Notes: generated by a model from the letters alone, not told the origin. Counted from the first letter of the stretch, positions 44,229-54,763 are shown. The stretch: 64,000 nt of DNA from Gammaproteobacteria bacterium (GCA_029881795.1 JAOULX010000003.1:62001-126000); one strand, 5' to 3'. Numbers and translations are program-made.

Positions 44229-45625
44229 TCCTTTATCAGTAAACGGCCATTGATCACCGCTTTTTTCACCTCGTCAGGTGCGGTACCGCCGATATGGTTT
44301 CGCGCTGCCACCGAACCTTCCAGTGTCAGTACCTCAAACACATCCTCGCTGATCATCTGTGAAAATTGCTGCAACTCAGTCAGTGTCATTTCACTCAGGT
44401 CTTTGGCCGTTGCGACACCCAGAGCAACCGCTTTACCGACCACTTCATGGGCATCACGAAATGGTAAGCCTTTGCGCACCAGATAATCGGCCAGATCGGT
44501 TGCGGTTGAAAAACCTTGCTTCGCAGCTTTGAACATATTGTCTTTTTTACAGGTCACCGCCGGCATCATGTCGGCAAATGCGCGTAATGAACCACGCACC
44601 GTATCAATCGTATCAAATAACGGCTCTTTATCTTCCTGATTGTCTTTATTATAAGCCAGAGGCTGTGACTTCATCAGCGTTAACAGGCTGACCAAATGAC
44701 CATTGACGCGACCGACTTTACCGCGCACCAGTTCAGGCACATCCGGATTTTTCTTTTGCGGCATGATTGATGAGCCGGTGCAAAAACGATCCGGCAAGGC
44801 AATAAAATCGAACTGCGCTGATGACCAGATCACCAGCTCTTCAGAACAACGCGATAAATGCGTCATTAAAATAGCCGAAGCTGAGCAAAACTCTATCGCA
44901 AAATCACGGTCACTGACCGAGTCCAGAGAATTACGCGTTGGCTGATCAAAACCCAGCTGTTGAGCGCTAAACTCTCTATCAATTGGATAACTGGTGCCCG
45001 CCAAAGCGGCTGCACCCAATGGCAGCTGATTCATCCGCTGCTGACAGTCCTGCATACGTGAAGCATCACGCTGCATCATTTCAAACCAGGCCATCATGTG
45101 ATGACCGAACGTTATCGGCTGCGCCACCTGTAAATGGGTAAAACCCGGCATGATGGTATCAAATTCACGCTCAGCCAGATCCAGCAGGCCGCTTTGTAAG
45201 CGCCGAATCTCAACCACTATCAGATCGATTTGTTCACGCAGATACAGCCGGATATCGGTGGCGACCTGATCGTTACGCGATCGCCCGGTATGCAGGCGCT
45301 TACCGGCATCACCAATTTTTGCAGTCAGCGCAGCTTCGATATTCATATGCACATCTTCAAGCCCGACAGACCATTCGAACTGTCCACTGCTGATTTCAGC
45401 CTCAACCTCATTCAGGCCGCGCTGAATATCATCACAGTCTTGCTGGCTGAGTACACCTACTTTTGTCAGCATTCTGGCATGCACGCGGGAACCGGCTATA
45501 TCCTGCAACGCCATGCGCTGGTCAAAAGTTACAGAGGCGGTAAATTTTTCAACAAAGGCATCCGTCGGCTCACTAAAACGGCCGCCCCAGAGTTTATCTT
45601 TGTCCTGATTTGGATCTTGTGACAT
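44225..45625 (-). CDS. argH: Argininosuccinate lyase
   Basis: This 466-residue enzyme releases arginine and fumarate in the last step of arginine synthesis. The fumarase/aspartase-superfamily signature [15 protein letters not shown] is intact, as are [13 protein letters not shown] and the Ser-containing loop. Length is normal. It is divergent from algZ over 205 bp, the same placement as in Pseudomonas. Confidence 0.97.
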   Translation of the reverse strand: MSQDPNQDKDKLWGGRFSEPTDAFVEKFTASVTFDQRMALQDIAGSRVHARMLTKVGVLSQQDCDDIQRGLNEVEAEISSGQFEWSVGLEDVHMNIEAALTAKIGDAGKRLHTGRSRNDQVATDIRLYLREQIDLIVVEIRRLQSGLLDLAEREFDTIMPGFTHLQVAQPITFGHHMMAWFEMMQRDASRMQDCQQRMNQLPLGAAALAGTSYPIDREFSAQQLGFDQPTRNSLDSVSDRDFAIEFCSASAILMTHLSRCSEELVIWSSAQFDFIALPDRFCTGSSIMPQKKNPDVPELVRGKVGRVNGHLVSLLTLMKSQPLAYNKDNQEDKEPLFDTIDTVRGSLRAFADMMPAVTCKKDNMFKAAKQGFSTATDLADYLVRKGLPFRDAHEVVGKAVALGVATAKDLSEMTLTELQQFSQMISEDVFEVLTLEGSVAARNHIGGTAPDEVKKAVINGRLLIKD

Positions 45626-45830
45626 GATGTTCTATCGCTTTAATAATAATGCAGTGAATTATATCAGAAGTGCAGTAACAGAAGGCATAGCACAAGCGAG
45701 TTTGCATAAAATCATGATCCGTCTCATAAAACTCAGCCTTTTGTACTACATTACTGGTGGCTTGATCAAAAATCCCGTCAATAATAAGAAAATGCTTGGT
45801 AAACTGCTGGTCAGGAAAAAATATTAACTC

Positions 45831-46880
45831 ATGGAAAAAAAGAGCAAACAACCGTCTCAGCCTGCTGAAGTCTATTTACCCAACTTCTGCGATATTCATT
45901 TTATTCTGAGGCTGTTAGTTGTTACCGAATTGATGGCCATTGTACTGAGCTTAAATAGCGCGCCCTTTAACAGTCAGCTATGGGAGCAGCTTTCAATAAC
46001 CTCGCTGTTTATGATCTGGATTGCGTTAACCAGTGCAGCCGTACTTTGTCTGTTTGGCGGGCTGCTTAACCGGCTCTCTAACACCGCAATCTCCATCATC
46101 AGTTATCTGCTGGTTTTATTAATCACCCTGTGTTTTAGTTTTATTACCACATACTTGGCCGATGAATTTGCCCTTAACCAGTTTTATCCGCAGGACTGGG
46201 ATCAGCAATTTATCTTAAAAAACCTCGCGATCAGTTCCATCGTTATCGCGGTGTTGCTGCGCTACTTCTTTATACAGCATCACTGGAAGCTCAATCAGAT
46301 ATCAGAGGCCCGCACCCGATTAAAAGCACTGGAAGCCAGAATCCGGCCGCATTTCTTGTTTAACAGCATGAACACCATTGCCAGTCTGGTACACGATCAG
46401 CCCGATACCGCAGAAACGACTATAATCAATTTAGCGGAACTGTTCCGGGTCAGTTTACGTGAAACAACAGATCATAAGTTATCTGACGAAATTAAGCTGG
46501 TTCGCAGCTATCTGGCAATTGAACAACTACGGCTGGGTTCGCGCTTACGTCCCGAATGGGCCATTGAACGCTTTGATAAAGACATTTTACTGCCGGCTCT
46601 TTCAATCCAGCCACTGGTTGAAAATGCCATTTATCACGGCGTCGAACCGCTACCAGAAGGTGGCGTTATTAAAATTCGCATCTATAAACATAATAGACGT
46701 TTAATAATTTCGGTATCCAACCCGTCTAAAAGAAAAAATGGTAGCACGCATAAAGGCAACCAGATGGCTCAAAATAACATTCGTCAGCGACTAATGCTGG
46801 CGTTCGGCAACACCGCCAGTTTTAGCATAGACGAGGGGCCACCGCTGTATACGGTGACGTTAAATATACCCTTTGAGTAA
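45831..46880 (+). CDS. algZ: AlgZ/FimS-like sensor histidine kinase (LytS family)
   Basis: The 349-residue protein has four membrane helices (residues about 25-150) and a His-kinase domain of the LytS type with the phosphoacceptor His174 in IRPHFLFNSMNTI. The ATP-binding N-box is in QPLVENAIYHGVEPLPEGG. It is the cognate kinase of the AlgR-like regulator encoded 21 bp downstream. In Pseudomonas this pair controls alginate, twitching motility and virulence, but the regulon here cannot be inferred. Confidence 0.9.
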   Translation: MEKKSKQPSQPAEVYLPNFCDIHFILRLLVVTELMAIVLSLNSAPFNSQLWEQLSITSLFMIWIALTSAAVLCLFGGLLNRLSNTAISIISYLLVLLITLCFSFITTYLADEFALNQFYPQDWDQQFILKNLAISSIVIAVLLRYFFIQHHWKLNQISEARTRLKALEARIRPHFLFNSMNTIASLVHDQPDTAETTIINLAELFRVSLRETTDHKLSDEIKLVRSYLAIEQLRLGSRLRPEWAIERFDKDILLPALSIQPLVENAIYHGVEPLPEGGVIKIRIYKHNRRLIISVSNPSKRKNGSTHKGNQMAQNNIRQRLMLAFGNTASFSIDEGPPLYTVTLNIPFE

Positions 46881-46901
46881 TTGAGCAAGGAGTAAGAGGG
46901 A

Positions 46902-47642
46902 ATGTATGTATTAATTGTTGACGATGAGCCTTTAGCACGCAAGCGACTTCGCCAGCTGATGGACAATTTCGATGGCTATAATGTCGTCGCAGAAGCAGAA
47001 AACGGCGAGCAGGCTCTGCATCAAGTGCAGGCGCTGAAACCCGATATCATTCTGCTTGATATTCGTATGCCCGGCATGGACGGTATTGAAACAGCTCACC
47101 ATCTGAGTAAGCTGTCAAAACCACCTGCGGTGATTTTTACCACCGCCTATAGCGATCATGCGCTTGAAGCCTTCAGCACACATGCGGTTGATTATGTCCT
47201 TAAGCCGATCAAACAGGAACGCCTGAAAGAAGCTCTGGACGCAGCCAGAAGACCAACGCGGGCTCAGCTTAAAGAACTGAATGCGGAAGATGATAATGTC
47301 CGCAAACAGATGTGCGTCAAAATTCGCGGCCGGCTCGAACTGATACCGGTAGATGAAATCCGCTATTTTCAGGCCGACCACAAATACGTGACCATGAAAA
47401 CGGATGCCCATGAATATTTAATTGAAGAGTCTTTGAAATCACTTGAAACAGAGTTTGGCGACAGCTTTACCCGGATTCACCGTAATGCGCTGATTGCTGA
47501 CCACTTTATCGTTGGCATGACAAAAACCAACGATGGTCAAAACTGTATTTTACTCGACGGGATTGACGACAAACTGGAAATCAGTCGTCGTCATCTGGCT
47601 CTGGTTCGGAAAAAGCTTAAGATGCTGGCAAGCCAGCGCTGA
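46902..47642 (+). CDS. algR: AlgR-like LytTR response regulator
   Basis: This 246-residue regulator has a receiver domain with acceptor Asp53 in LLDIRMPGMDG, the switch Thr in FTTAYSDHA and YVLKPIKQERL. A LytTR DNA-binding domain follows (residues about 140-240, FTRIHRNALIADHFI). Cytoplasmic, it binds DNA after phosphorylation by AlgZ. Its 3' end overlaps the thioredoxin-like gene on the other strand by 26 bp. Confidence 0.93.
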   Translation: MYVLIVDDEPLARKRLRQLMDNFDGYNVVAEAENGEQALHQVQALKPDIILLDIRMPGMDGIETAHHLSKLSKPPAVIFTTAYSDHALEAFSTHAVDYVLKPIKQERLKEALDAARRPTRAQLKELNAEDDNVRKQMCVKIRGRLELIPVDEIRYFQADHKYVTMKTDAHEYLIEESLKSLETEFGDSFTRIHRNALIADHFIVGMTKTNDGQNCILLDGIDDKLEISRRHLALVRKKLKMLASQR

Positions 47643-48165
47643 TTTTAACAGACTCTGCGGCGGTGGAAATTTTCTGTAAGGCCTGTTCAATCGCCTGATC
47701 CAAATAGGCGGGATAAAAATCAATCGTGCTAACGCCCACCATTTCCAGCCCCATCATGTCGCCATTGCCGTGTAATAACACCAGGGTTGGGGTCACCATG
47801 ATATTATAACGACTGGCTAGTTCTTCATAAGTCACCGGTTTGCCGTTAAAGTCGGTTATCGTGGTGTCTTCATCTATCATCACCTTACGTATCATCACCT
47901 TACTGTCGTAACTTCTGTTAAGTAACATCGGCCGCAGCACTTCTTCCTCAACTATTTCACAAAACGAGCAACCCTGCATACTGAACTCTAACAGCACCGG
48001 TATGCCTTTCTCCTGTGCCAGCGTGCCATCTTTTTGTAAATTGATAGCGGCCTGAATTGAAACGTCTCTGGCATAAACCGGCTTTGTAATTGCCTGAAAA
48101 CCAAGAATTGAAACCAATACAACCGGAAAAAACAGTTTAAAACCTACTTTCTTCAACATTTTCAC
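47617..48165 (-). CDS. Periplasmic thioredoxin-like protein (CSFC)
   Basis: This 182-residue protein has a signal peptide (cleavage near residue 32, VYARD) and a thioredoxin fold with Cys66-Ser-Phe-Cys69 in FSMQGCSFCEIVE, and the cis-Pro strand MVTPTLVLLHG. The CSFC pair is rarer than CPHC or CGPC. It may be a disulfide reductase or isomerase in the periplasm, perhaps near cytochrome c assembly. It diverges from hemC and converges on algR, so it is transcribed alone. Confidence 0.8.
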   Translation of the reverse strand: MKMLKKVGFKLFFPVVLVSILGFQAITKPVYARDVSIQAAINLQKDGTLAQEKGIPVLLEFSMQGCSFCEIVEEEVLRPMLLNRSYDSKVMIRKVMIDEDTTITDFNGKPVTYEELASRYNIMVTPTLVLLHGNGDMMGLEMVGVSTIDFYPAYLDQAIEQALQKISTAAESVKISAGLPAS

Positions 48166-48248
48166 TCTTTCTTAAAACTAAGACTTATAACACAGAGCAA
48201 TTTTACATAAAATAGTTCCTGAATTTCAGCTAATTTGATGAATAACCT

Positions 48249-49187
48249 ATGAGTATAAACACAATCCGTATTGCCACTCGCAAATCACCTCTGGCTTTAT
48301 GGCAAGCCAATGAAGTATCCAGACAACTCAAGCAGCATCACCCTGAGCTACAGATTGAACTGGTCACCATGGTCACTAAAGGCGATAAGATACTCGATGC
48401 TCCGCTGGCAAAAGTCGGTGGTAAAGGTTTATTCGTAAAAGAACTGGAGCAGGGCATGCTCGATGGCGACGCCGATATTGCCGTGCATTCGATGAAAGAC
48501 GTACCAATGGACTTCCCCGAAGGGCTTTATTTATCGGTGATCATGCAACGCGAAAATCCACATGATGCGTTTGTTTCCAATAATTATGAGGGCCTTGAAG
48601 ATCTACCAGCCAATGCGCGAATTGGCACCTCGAGCCTGCGTCGTCAGTTACAAATTAAAGCCATAATGCCCGATGCTGAAATGCTGGACCTGCGCGGTAA
48701 TGTCAATACTCGTCTGGCCAAACTGGATAATGGTGAATACGATGCCATTATTTTGGCTTCGGCCGGGCTGATTCGTCTTGGCTTTGAAGACCGTATAAGG
48801 CACAGCTTAAGTCCCGAACAATCACTGCCTGCGGTCGGCCAGGGCGCAGTAGGGATTGAATGCCGTAGCGGCGACAGCGCAATAGAACAGCTGATTGCGC
48901 CGTTAAACGATGCCGATACGGCAATTCGATTACGCGCAGAACGGGCCTTAAACAAAGGCCTCAATGGTGGTTGTCAGGTACCTATAGCCGGTTATGCGCT
49001 GTTACAGGACAATGAAATTTATCTGCGCGGGCTAGTCGGCAAACCCGATGGCAGTCAGGTCGTTTTTGATGAGATTAGCGGCCCGGCTGAAGGCGCAGAA
49101 GAGCTCGGCAGTGAACTGGCTAAACGCTTATTAGCCGCCGGTGCCGCCGACATTTTAGCCGAGCTGGGAATGCTAAACGTTAACTAA
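48249..49187 (+). CDS. hemC: Porphobilinogen deaminase (hydroxymethylbilane synthase)
   Basis: This 312-residue enzyme links four porphobilinogens to hydroxymethylbilane. The dipyrromethane cofactor Cys242 is in [12 protein letters not shown]-terminal [13 protein letters not shown] and the catalytic Asp loop ([12 protein letters not shown]) are conserved. It leads hemC-hemD-hemX-hemY, with its stop overlapping the hemD ATG by one base. Confidence 0.97.
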   Translation: MSINTIRIATRKSPLALWQANEVSRQLKQHHPELQIELVTMVTKGDKILDAPLAKVGGKGLFVKELEQGMLDGDADIAVHSMKDVPMDFPEGLYLSVIMQRENPHDAFVSNNYEGLEDLPANARIGTSSLRRQLQIKAIMPDAEMLDLRGNVNTRLAKLDNGEYDAIILASAGLIRLGFEDRIRHSLSPEQSLPAVGQGAVGIECRSGDSAIEQLIAPLNDADTAIRLRAERALNKGLNGGCQVPIAGYALLQDNEIYLRGLVGKPDGSQVVFDEISGPAEGAEELGSELAKRLLAAGAADILAELGMLNVN

Positions 49188-50008
49188 TGAAGCCGCTAGC
49201 CTCTATAACTACCAGCACCGACAGACCATTAGCTGGCCTGTCGGTGCTGGTAACCCGGCCCCAGCAACAGGCTGACTACCTGATCCAGAATTTACAACAA
49301 CTGGGCGCAGATACACTGCACCAGCCCTGTATTAATATCCAGCCCTATTTTGATCCCGCACAACAGACTGTACTGTCATCGATTAACCACTACGACTTCA
49401 TCATCTTCGTCAGTGCCAATGCGGTTGACTACGGCTTTGAACTGTTGCGCAGACAGCAACTCTCTATCAGCAAGCCCTTGCTTGCTGCCATCGGTAAAGC
49501 CACTGTACAGCGCCTGCAGCACTATTCTGCTAAAAGTGTGATCAGCCCTGAACACGGTTTTGATAGCGAGGCGCTGTTAAACTGTGGGCAATTCTTAGAA
49601 CATCAAATACGCGCAAAGAAGATACTGATAATCAGAGGCGGTGCAGGCCGGGAACACTTAAAAGATGTACTCAAACAACGCCAGGCCAGCGTTGACTATC
49701 TTGATGTTTACCAGCGCAGCGCGTCTGCTATTATCATCACGTCAACTGATTTACAGCAGCTGGATATTTTAACAGTGAGCAGTCAGCAGGGGCTTGAAAA
49801 CCTACTGGCTATGCTCGACAGCTCAGATCGTGCTGCACTACTCAATAAAACACTGATCACGCCCGGCAGTCGCTGTTCAGATCGGGCTCGTGAACTCGGC
49901 TTTAAACGGATCGAAACTGCCGATAATGCCACAGATGATGCTATGCTCAGCACAATCATCAGGCTTGCAGAACAACACCAACCCAACAAACGGGATGTTA
50001 AACAATGA
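49187..50008 (+). CDS. hemD: Uroporphyrinogen-III synthase
   Basis: This 273-residue enzyme closes and inverts the tetrapyrrole ring. The family diverges strongly, but VLVTRPQQQADYLIQNL, the strand IIFVSANAVDYGFELL, ILIIRGGAGREHL and the C-terminal TPGSRCSDRARELGF fit. Genomic position directly after hemC, with overlapping codons, confirms it. The protein is cytoplasmic. Confidence 0.92.
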   Translation: MKPLASITTSTDRPLAGLSVLVTRPQQQADYLIQNLQQLGADTLHQPCINIQPYFDPAQQTVLSSINHYDFIIFVSANAVDYGFELLRRQQLSISKPLLAAIGKATVQRLQHYSAKSVISPEHGFDSEALLNCGQFLEHQIRAKKILIIRGGAGREHLKDVLKQRQASVDYLDVYQRSASAIIITSTDLQQLDILTVSSQQGLENLLAMLDSSDRAALLNKTLITPGSRCSDRARELGFKRIETADNATDDAMLSTIIRLAEQHQPNKRDVKQ

Positions 50009-51186
50009 GTCCAACCGAAACAACGACCAAGCAACCCGTTACTGACAGCAGCGCGACAGATAAAACCGCTAAGCCCGCCGATAAAAAAGCCAGTAAAGCC
50101 AGCCGTTCTAATAGCAACTCGAAAAGCTTCAGCGGTTTTTTATTACTGCTGATATTATTGCTGGGCTTATCAGCAGCCGGCTATTATTTCTGGCTACAGT
50201 TACAGGCAAGGCTTGACCAACTCTCTGTCAGCAACACTATTCAGTCTGCCAATATCTCTGAACTGAATCAGCAGTTAACTGATGCCAGCGCCTTGCTTCA
50301 ACAACAACAGACAAGTTTGCAGGCTTCGGCTGAGTTGTTAACGGAAACACAAAGCCAGCTTAAAGCACTGACTGAAACCCAGCAAACCCTGATCAACACC
50401 AGTCAGAATAGCTACGACATTAGTCACCGCTCACAAACTCAGTGGGTACTGGCTGAAGTCGCTTACCTGTTAGCGCTGGCCAATCAGCGACTGCAGATCT
50501 CAGAGGACATTAAAACCTCAATCATTGCGCTTAAATCTGCCAATCAGCGACTGCAGGAATTATCTGATCCTAGCCTGCTCAAGGTCAGAAAAAAAATCAG
50601 CGAAGAAATTTACCAGCTCACCCTGTTAAAGCAACCGGATATCAACGCCATCGCTTTTAGTCTGGATAATATGATGCAGGCAATACAACAGCTGCCGTTT
50701 AAATCTCTGCATCAGCAGTTACTTGAGCAGCCTTCAAATGATGAAATCATTGAATTAGTCTCGGTTGCTGATGAATCACTGTTCGCCACTTTCTGGTCAC
50801 GTATTAAATCTCTGGTCACCATTAAAAAGCATAACAGAGTACTGCAGTCACCAGTTAATGCATTGGATCAACAACAAATACTTTCACGCCTGCGTACGGC
50901 CCTTGAGTCCTCACGTATAGCAGCCATCAATAAAAATACTGCTCTTTTTCAGCTCGACAGTAATAAAGCGCTCGACAGCCTTTCACAGCACTACGATAAA
51001 AGCGACAACCGGGTTGCTGCCCTTATCAGTGAACTGAGCGCACTGAGTCAGCTGACCTTAATGGCCGAATTACCCGATATTACCGGCTCTTCTGTATTAT
51101 TACAGAACGTCATCGCCTTAAAAGATGCAAACTCCCAACTCGGTCAGCAGCCTGCTAAAAACAACAGAGGTAAAAGCCAACAATGA
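50005..51186 (+). CDS. hemX: HemX-family protein
   Basis: This 393-residue protein has a polar Lys/Ser-rich start, one membrane helix (residues about 43-65) and a long periplasmic coiled coil rich in Gln/Leu (residues about 68-135), then a HemX core (QWVLAEVAYLLALANQRLQ). Despite its old annotation as a methyltransferase, no such motif is present. Its role is thought to be linked to heme synthesis or transport. Four bases overlap hemD and four overlap hemY. Confidence 0.88.
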   Translation: MSPTETTTKQPVTDSSATDKTAKPADKKASKASRSNSNSKSFSGFLLLLILLLGLSAAGYYFWLQLQARLDQLSVSNTIQSANISELNQQLTDASALLQQQQTSLQASAELLTETQSQLKALTETQQTLINTSQNSYDISHRSQTQWVLAEVAYLLALANQRLQISEDIKTSIIALKSANQRLQELSDPSLLKVRKKISEEIYQLTLLKQPDINAIAFSLDNMMQAIQQLPFKSLHQQLLEQPSNDEIIELVSVADESLFATFWSRIKSLVTIKKHNRVLQSPVNALDQQQILSRLRTALESSRIAAINKNTALFQLDSNKALDSLSQHYDKSDNRVAALISELSALSQLTLMAELPDITGSSVLLQNVIALKDANSQLGQQPAKNNRGKSQQ

Positions 51187-52415
51187 AATTAATTAAACGA
51201 CTTTTATTTCTGCTGCTGATATCGGCATCGATTTATCTCGGCTACTTTATTAAACAACAGGGAACCGGGTTGGTTCTGATCCAGTATCAGAGCTTTACTA
51301 TTGAGACCTCGGTCTTCGTTTTTGGCGGCTTTATTATTCTGCTGTTCATCGTTTGCTACGTGTTATTACGTTCACTGCTTAATCTAATCCGAATGCCCGA
51401 GTTTATAAGCCGCTCTTACTCACGTTATCAGAACAATAAATCCTCTTCGGGTCTGATTGCCGGGCTCACCGATTTTTCAGAAGGGCGCTTCAAAAAAGCC
51501 GAAACCAATTTCATTCGTCAGGCTTCCGGCAACAAAAATTCGTTTCTAAACTACCTGCTGGCTGCACGTGCTGCCCAGTTACTGCATGCTGACTCACGCC
51601 GCGACAATTATCTGAAACAGGCTCACGATCTGAACCCGGATGCTGAAATTGCGATCGGTCTAACGCAGGCTGAGTTGCAGCTTTCGCATCAACAAAACGA
51701 AATGGCGCTGGCGACCTTAAACCAGTTAATCGCAACTCATCCGAAACATGAATTCGTCATGCGACTAATGTCACGCGCCTATCTGCAACTGGAAGACTGG
51801 GCGCATTTATGCCCGTTACTAAAAGACATTAAACAAACAAATGCGTTACCGGAAGATGTTTTGCTGAAAACTGAAAAAATCGCCTATGCCGGTTACTTAA
51901 AAGTGACCGGCTTACAACGAGACATTTCAAAGCTGGAAAGCATCTGGCAGGGCATGCCTAAGTACCTGAAAAAGGATACCGCAAATATTCAGCTCTATGC
52001 CAGTCTGCTAATCAATAACAATGAATTAAAGCGTGCCGAATCGGTACTGCGCGATGCCCTGAATAAACAGTGGAATGACGAACTGATTGCTGTTTACGCC
52101 CGATTTGTCAGCGACATAAAAAGCGATAACACCAATGATTATTTCAACGAACTGTTAGCCAGTTGTCAGAAGTGGCTTAAATCAAACCCCCGTCAGGCCA
52201 ACTTACTGTTAGCCGCAGGAAAAATTTGTACGGTATTACATCTCTGGGGTAAGGCTCGAGCGTTCTTCGAATCAAGTCTGGCCTGCCAGCCTCAGGCTGA
52301 TACCTATTTACAACTGGCTTTATTAACGGAGCAGAGTGAAGACAGCTCGAAAGCACAGGCCTATTATCAGCAGGGCCTGAAATTCTGCCAGCAAAAAGAC
52401 AGTGCTATTCTGTAA
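51183..52415 (+). CDS. hemY: HemY-family TPR membrane protein
   Basis: This 410-residue protein has two N-terminal membrane helices (residues about 5-65), then TPR-like repeats in the periplasm or cytoplasm (SFLNYLLAARAAQLLHADS, then RAESVLRDALNKQW). This gammaproteobacterial HemY is not protoporphyrinogen oxidase of the same name. It is last in the hem operon and its 3' end overlaps the small STAS-like gene on the other strand by 11 bp. Confidence 0.88.
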   Translation: MKLIKRLLFLLLISASIYLGYFIKQQGTGLVLIQYQSFTIETSVFVFGGFIILLFIVCYVLLRSLLNLIRMPEFISRSYSRYQNNKSSSGLIAGLTDFSEGRFKKAETNFIRQASGNKNSFLNYLLAARAAQLLHADSRRDNYLKQAHDLNPDAEIAIGLTQAELQLSHQQNEMALATLNQLIATHPKHEFVMRLMSRAYLQLEDWAHLCPLLKDIKQTNALPEDVLLKTEKIAYAGYLKVTGLQRDISKLESIWQGMPKYLKKDTANIQLYASLLINNNELKRAESVLRDALNKQWNDELIAVYARFVSDIKSDNTNDYFNELLASCQKWLKSNPRQANLLLAAGKICTVLHLWGKARAFFESSLACQPQADTYLQLALLTEQSEDSSKAQAYYQQGLKFCQQKDSAIL

Positions 52416-52791
52416 CGCCTAACCAGCCCAGCGCCTGCTGGCGGTTAAAAAAAGCTTGTTGATGACGCACCTGCGTCGTGATCATGGCTTTGGATTGCGC
52501 ATACAACTGGGTTAAGTTTTTGATTTCTTCGTTGCTCACCACCCAGGCCAGCTTTGAGCCCGGATCTATCGCGGTTAACAGGCTGGCTGTTTTCGCAATA
52601 TCAAACAGCTGATCGAAATCAAATTCGCTCCAGTCTCCCTGTGTGGTATCAAATAACTCGTTGTAGCCAAAATGCGATGAAACCGTCCAAATACGCGACA
52701 TATAATCATCAACATCTGTTTTTTTCATAATCCCTGTGCAGTTGGTATAAACACATAACTGCTCATGATCGACCTGATTTTCGATTGCCAT
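52405..52791 (-). CDS. Small STAS/SpoIIAA-like protein (paralogue 2)
   Basis: This 128-residue protein is a paralogue of that at 27608-27994, with FGYNELFDTTQGDWSEFDF and the central TAIDPGSKLAWVV. It has no signal peptide. The two copies lie 25 kb apart, are equal in length, and differ enough to be an old duplication. The flavin-reductase gene is just upstream (14 bp gap) on the same strand, so cotranscription is possible. Confidence 0.75.
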   Translation of the reverse strand: MAIENQVDHEQLCVYTNCTGIMKKTDVDDYMSRIWTVSSHFGYNELFDTTQGDWSEFDFDQLFDIAKTASLLTAIDPGSKLAWVVSNEEIKNLTQLYAQSKAMITTQVRHQQAFFNRQQALGWLGVTE

Positions 52792-52805
52792 AGGGCAAAT
52801 TCCCT

Positions 52806-53837
52806 TTATTTTGCTGCTTCTTGTGCATCCACAGAATATTCAAAAGCATCTGAATACATCTGTTCCGGCTTGGCACCCTGTGCCAAAAATGCCTGTTTTG
52901 CCGCATTCACCATCGGTGGTGGGCCACTCATATAAATATCGAACCCAGACAGGTCAGTAAACTGCTTTATCACCGCCTCGTGTACGAAGCCTGTTTGACC
53001 TTGCCAGTCGTCCGCCTGCTCGGCATCTGACAGCACGACGGTGTATTCCAGATTAGGCAACTTCTGCTGTAATGCCTGTGCCTGCTGTTGCATAAAAATA
53101 TCACGTTTTGCACGCACACCACAAAACAAATGAAACTGATTTTTTAACTGTAGACTGTGCGCATGCTCTAGCATTCCGTTCAATGGCGCATATCCGGTAC
53201 CACCTCCGACCATGATTACCGGGCGCTGGCTCTCTTCATCCAGATAAAAACCACCAAAGGGACCTTCTATCCGTAACAGCGCTTTTTCTTGCATTTCATC
53301 AAATACATGGCCGCTGAAATAGCCACCTGGCACATGCCTGATCTGTAATACGATGACATCATCCTGGTGCGGCGCATTGGCAATCGAGAAGGCCCGACGC
53401 TTGCCACCTTTTAACAATATTTCAATATACTGGCCGGCTAAAAACTGCATCCGCTGACTTTCTGGCAGTTTTAGCTGCAGCTGCATCACATCATGTGATA
53501 GTTTTTCAATGCTGGTAACCCGAGCCGGCATAATTTTGGGTTTTATTTCCGCACTACTGCTAATTTCCTTAATATTGAGCACGACATCAGCTGAGACTCG
53601 AGCCTGGCAACATAAGACCTTGCCTGCAGATTTGTCATCTTCGCTTAAACAGGAGGTATTGCGCTCTGCGTAATCCACCTCACCACTAATCAGTTGAGCG
53701 GCGCAGGCTCCACAGGCACCATTACGACAGCCATAGGGTAACGATAAACCATGGTTTAGAGCCGCATCAAGAATGGACTCATCCTCAGTAATCTCAAACT
53801 GATGGCCACTTGGCTGTAATGAAATCTTAAAACTCAT
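52806..53837 (-). CDS. 2Fe-2S ferredoxin/FAD/NAD(P) reductase
   Basis: This 343-residue protein fuses a plant-type ferredoxin domain (Cys37, Cys42, Cys45 and Cys77 in YGCRNGACGAC and VLCCQAR) to an FAD domain (RAFSIANAP) and an NAD(P) domain (GGGTGYAPLNGML). It transfers electrons from NAD(P)H to a partner oxygenase or hydroxylase. Such proteins are often named CDP-6-deoxy-delta-3,4-glucoseen reductase and lie near ubiD in gammaproteobacteria. The start at ATG 53837 has an AGGG ribosome site; the longer frame begins TTG. Confidence 0.9.
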   Translation of the reverse strand: MSFKISLQPSGHQFEITEDESILDAALNHGLSLPYGCRNGACGACAAQLISGEVDYAERNTSCLSEDDKSAGKVLCCQARVSADVVLNIKEISSSAEIKPKIMPARVTSIEKLSHDVMQLQLKLPESQRMQFLAGQYIEILLKGGKRRAFSIANAPHQDDVIVLQIRHVPGGYFSGHVFDEMQEKALLRIEGPFGGFYLDEESQRPVIMVGGGTGYAPLNGMLEHAHSLQLKNQFHLFCGVRAKRDIFMQQQAQALQQKLPNLEYTVVLSDAEQADDWQGQTGFVHEAVIKQFTDLSGFDIYMSGPPPMVNAAKQAFLAQGAKPEQMYSDAFEYSVDAQEAAK

Positions 53838-53902
53838 GTAATATAACCCTGCTAACCTTTTCAAGCCGGCTATTGTCGCTTATTTACGCTAAAGTTAAAA
53901 CC

Positions 53903-54763
53903 ATGAAACATACTCTAATTGTCGGCTATGGCCAGCTCGGCTCAGCGCTTTGCGAGCAGCTACTCAATCACGGGCAGCAGGTAACGACTATCAGCAGAAA
54001 ACAGCATGCAGTACTTTCAAAACATCATCAGCATTTGCAGATAGATCTGGATAATGAAACAAACCCAATCGAAATCACCGAGCAGCTTGATACGCTTTGC
54101 TATTTTGCACCTCCTTCGGACACAGATCTGACCGATCAGAGACTCACTCAGTTTCTGTTAGCTCTGCAATCACCTGTTGCGCATATTATTTACATCAGCA
54201 CCAGTGGCGTCTATGGAGATTGCGCTGGCCAGTTGATCGACGAACAATACCCGACAAAACCCTCTGCCAGCCGCTCAAAAAGACGGCTTGATGCTGAACA
54301 GCAACTTGTTCAATTCAATAAGTCTACTTCTACAGCTGTTACCATTTTACGTTGTGCTGCGATCTACTCAAGTAATACAGTCAATCGAAAACGAATAGCT
54401 GCAAATACCAGGCCCGTAATTAACCAAAATCAGGCTCCCTATACAAATCGGATTCATCTGGAAGATCTAGTGGAAGTTTGTGTCTGTGCAATAAAAAACA
54501 CAGCCGATGGCATTGAAATTTATAATGTCAGTGATGGTCATGCCAGTACTACGACTGATCATGCATGGCTGCTGTCTGACTTAGCAGGCCTTAAAAGAAT
54601 GCCAGAAATAGCGATAGAAGATGCCGATCAATATTACAGCCCTGCTTACATCAGCTACCTGAATGAATCTAAACGTCTAGATATAACCAAATTAAAGAAA
54701 AACCTAAAACCAGTATTTAAGTTCGCATCGATTAGCGATGGTATTATTTATTGCTTACGTTAG
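53903..54763 (+). CDS. NAD(P)-dependent epimerase/SDR-like protein (YeeZ type)
   Basis: This 286-residue protein has an N-terminal Rossmann motif GYGQLGSALCEQL and the Ser-Gly-x-Tyr catalytic loop ISTSGVYGD, as in extended short-chain dehydrogenases. Substrate is unknown. I place the start at ATG 53903 because MKHTLIVGYG fits the family and the longer frame begins TTG. It is divergent from the reductase gene. Confidence 0.85.
   Translation: MKHTLIVGYGQLGSALCEQLLNHGQQVTTISRKQHAVLSKHHQHLQIDLDNETNPIEITEQLDTLCYFAPPSDTDLTDQRLTQFLLALQSPVAHIIYISTSGVYGDCAGQLIDEQYPTKPSASRSKRRLDAEQQLVQFNKSTSTAVTILRCAAIYSSNTVNRKRIAANTRPVINQNQAPYTNRIHLEDLVEVCVCAIKNTADGIEIYNVSDGHASTTTDHAWLLSDLAGLKRMPEIAIEDADQYYSPAYISYLNESKRLDITKLKKNLKPVFKFASISDGIIYCLR

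Noticed and set aside
45624-45827. Open frame of 67 residues between argH and algZ
   Set aside because: It starts within the argH start region on the opposite strand, has no ribosome site, and its product looks like random translation of an AT-rich promoter region.
46451-46466. parS-like sequence in algZ (right half ACGTGAAACA)
   Set aside because: Only the right half matches the parS consensus and the left half is not its complement. It is probably a coding coincidence.
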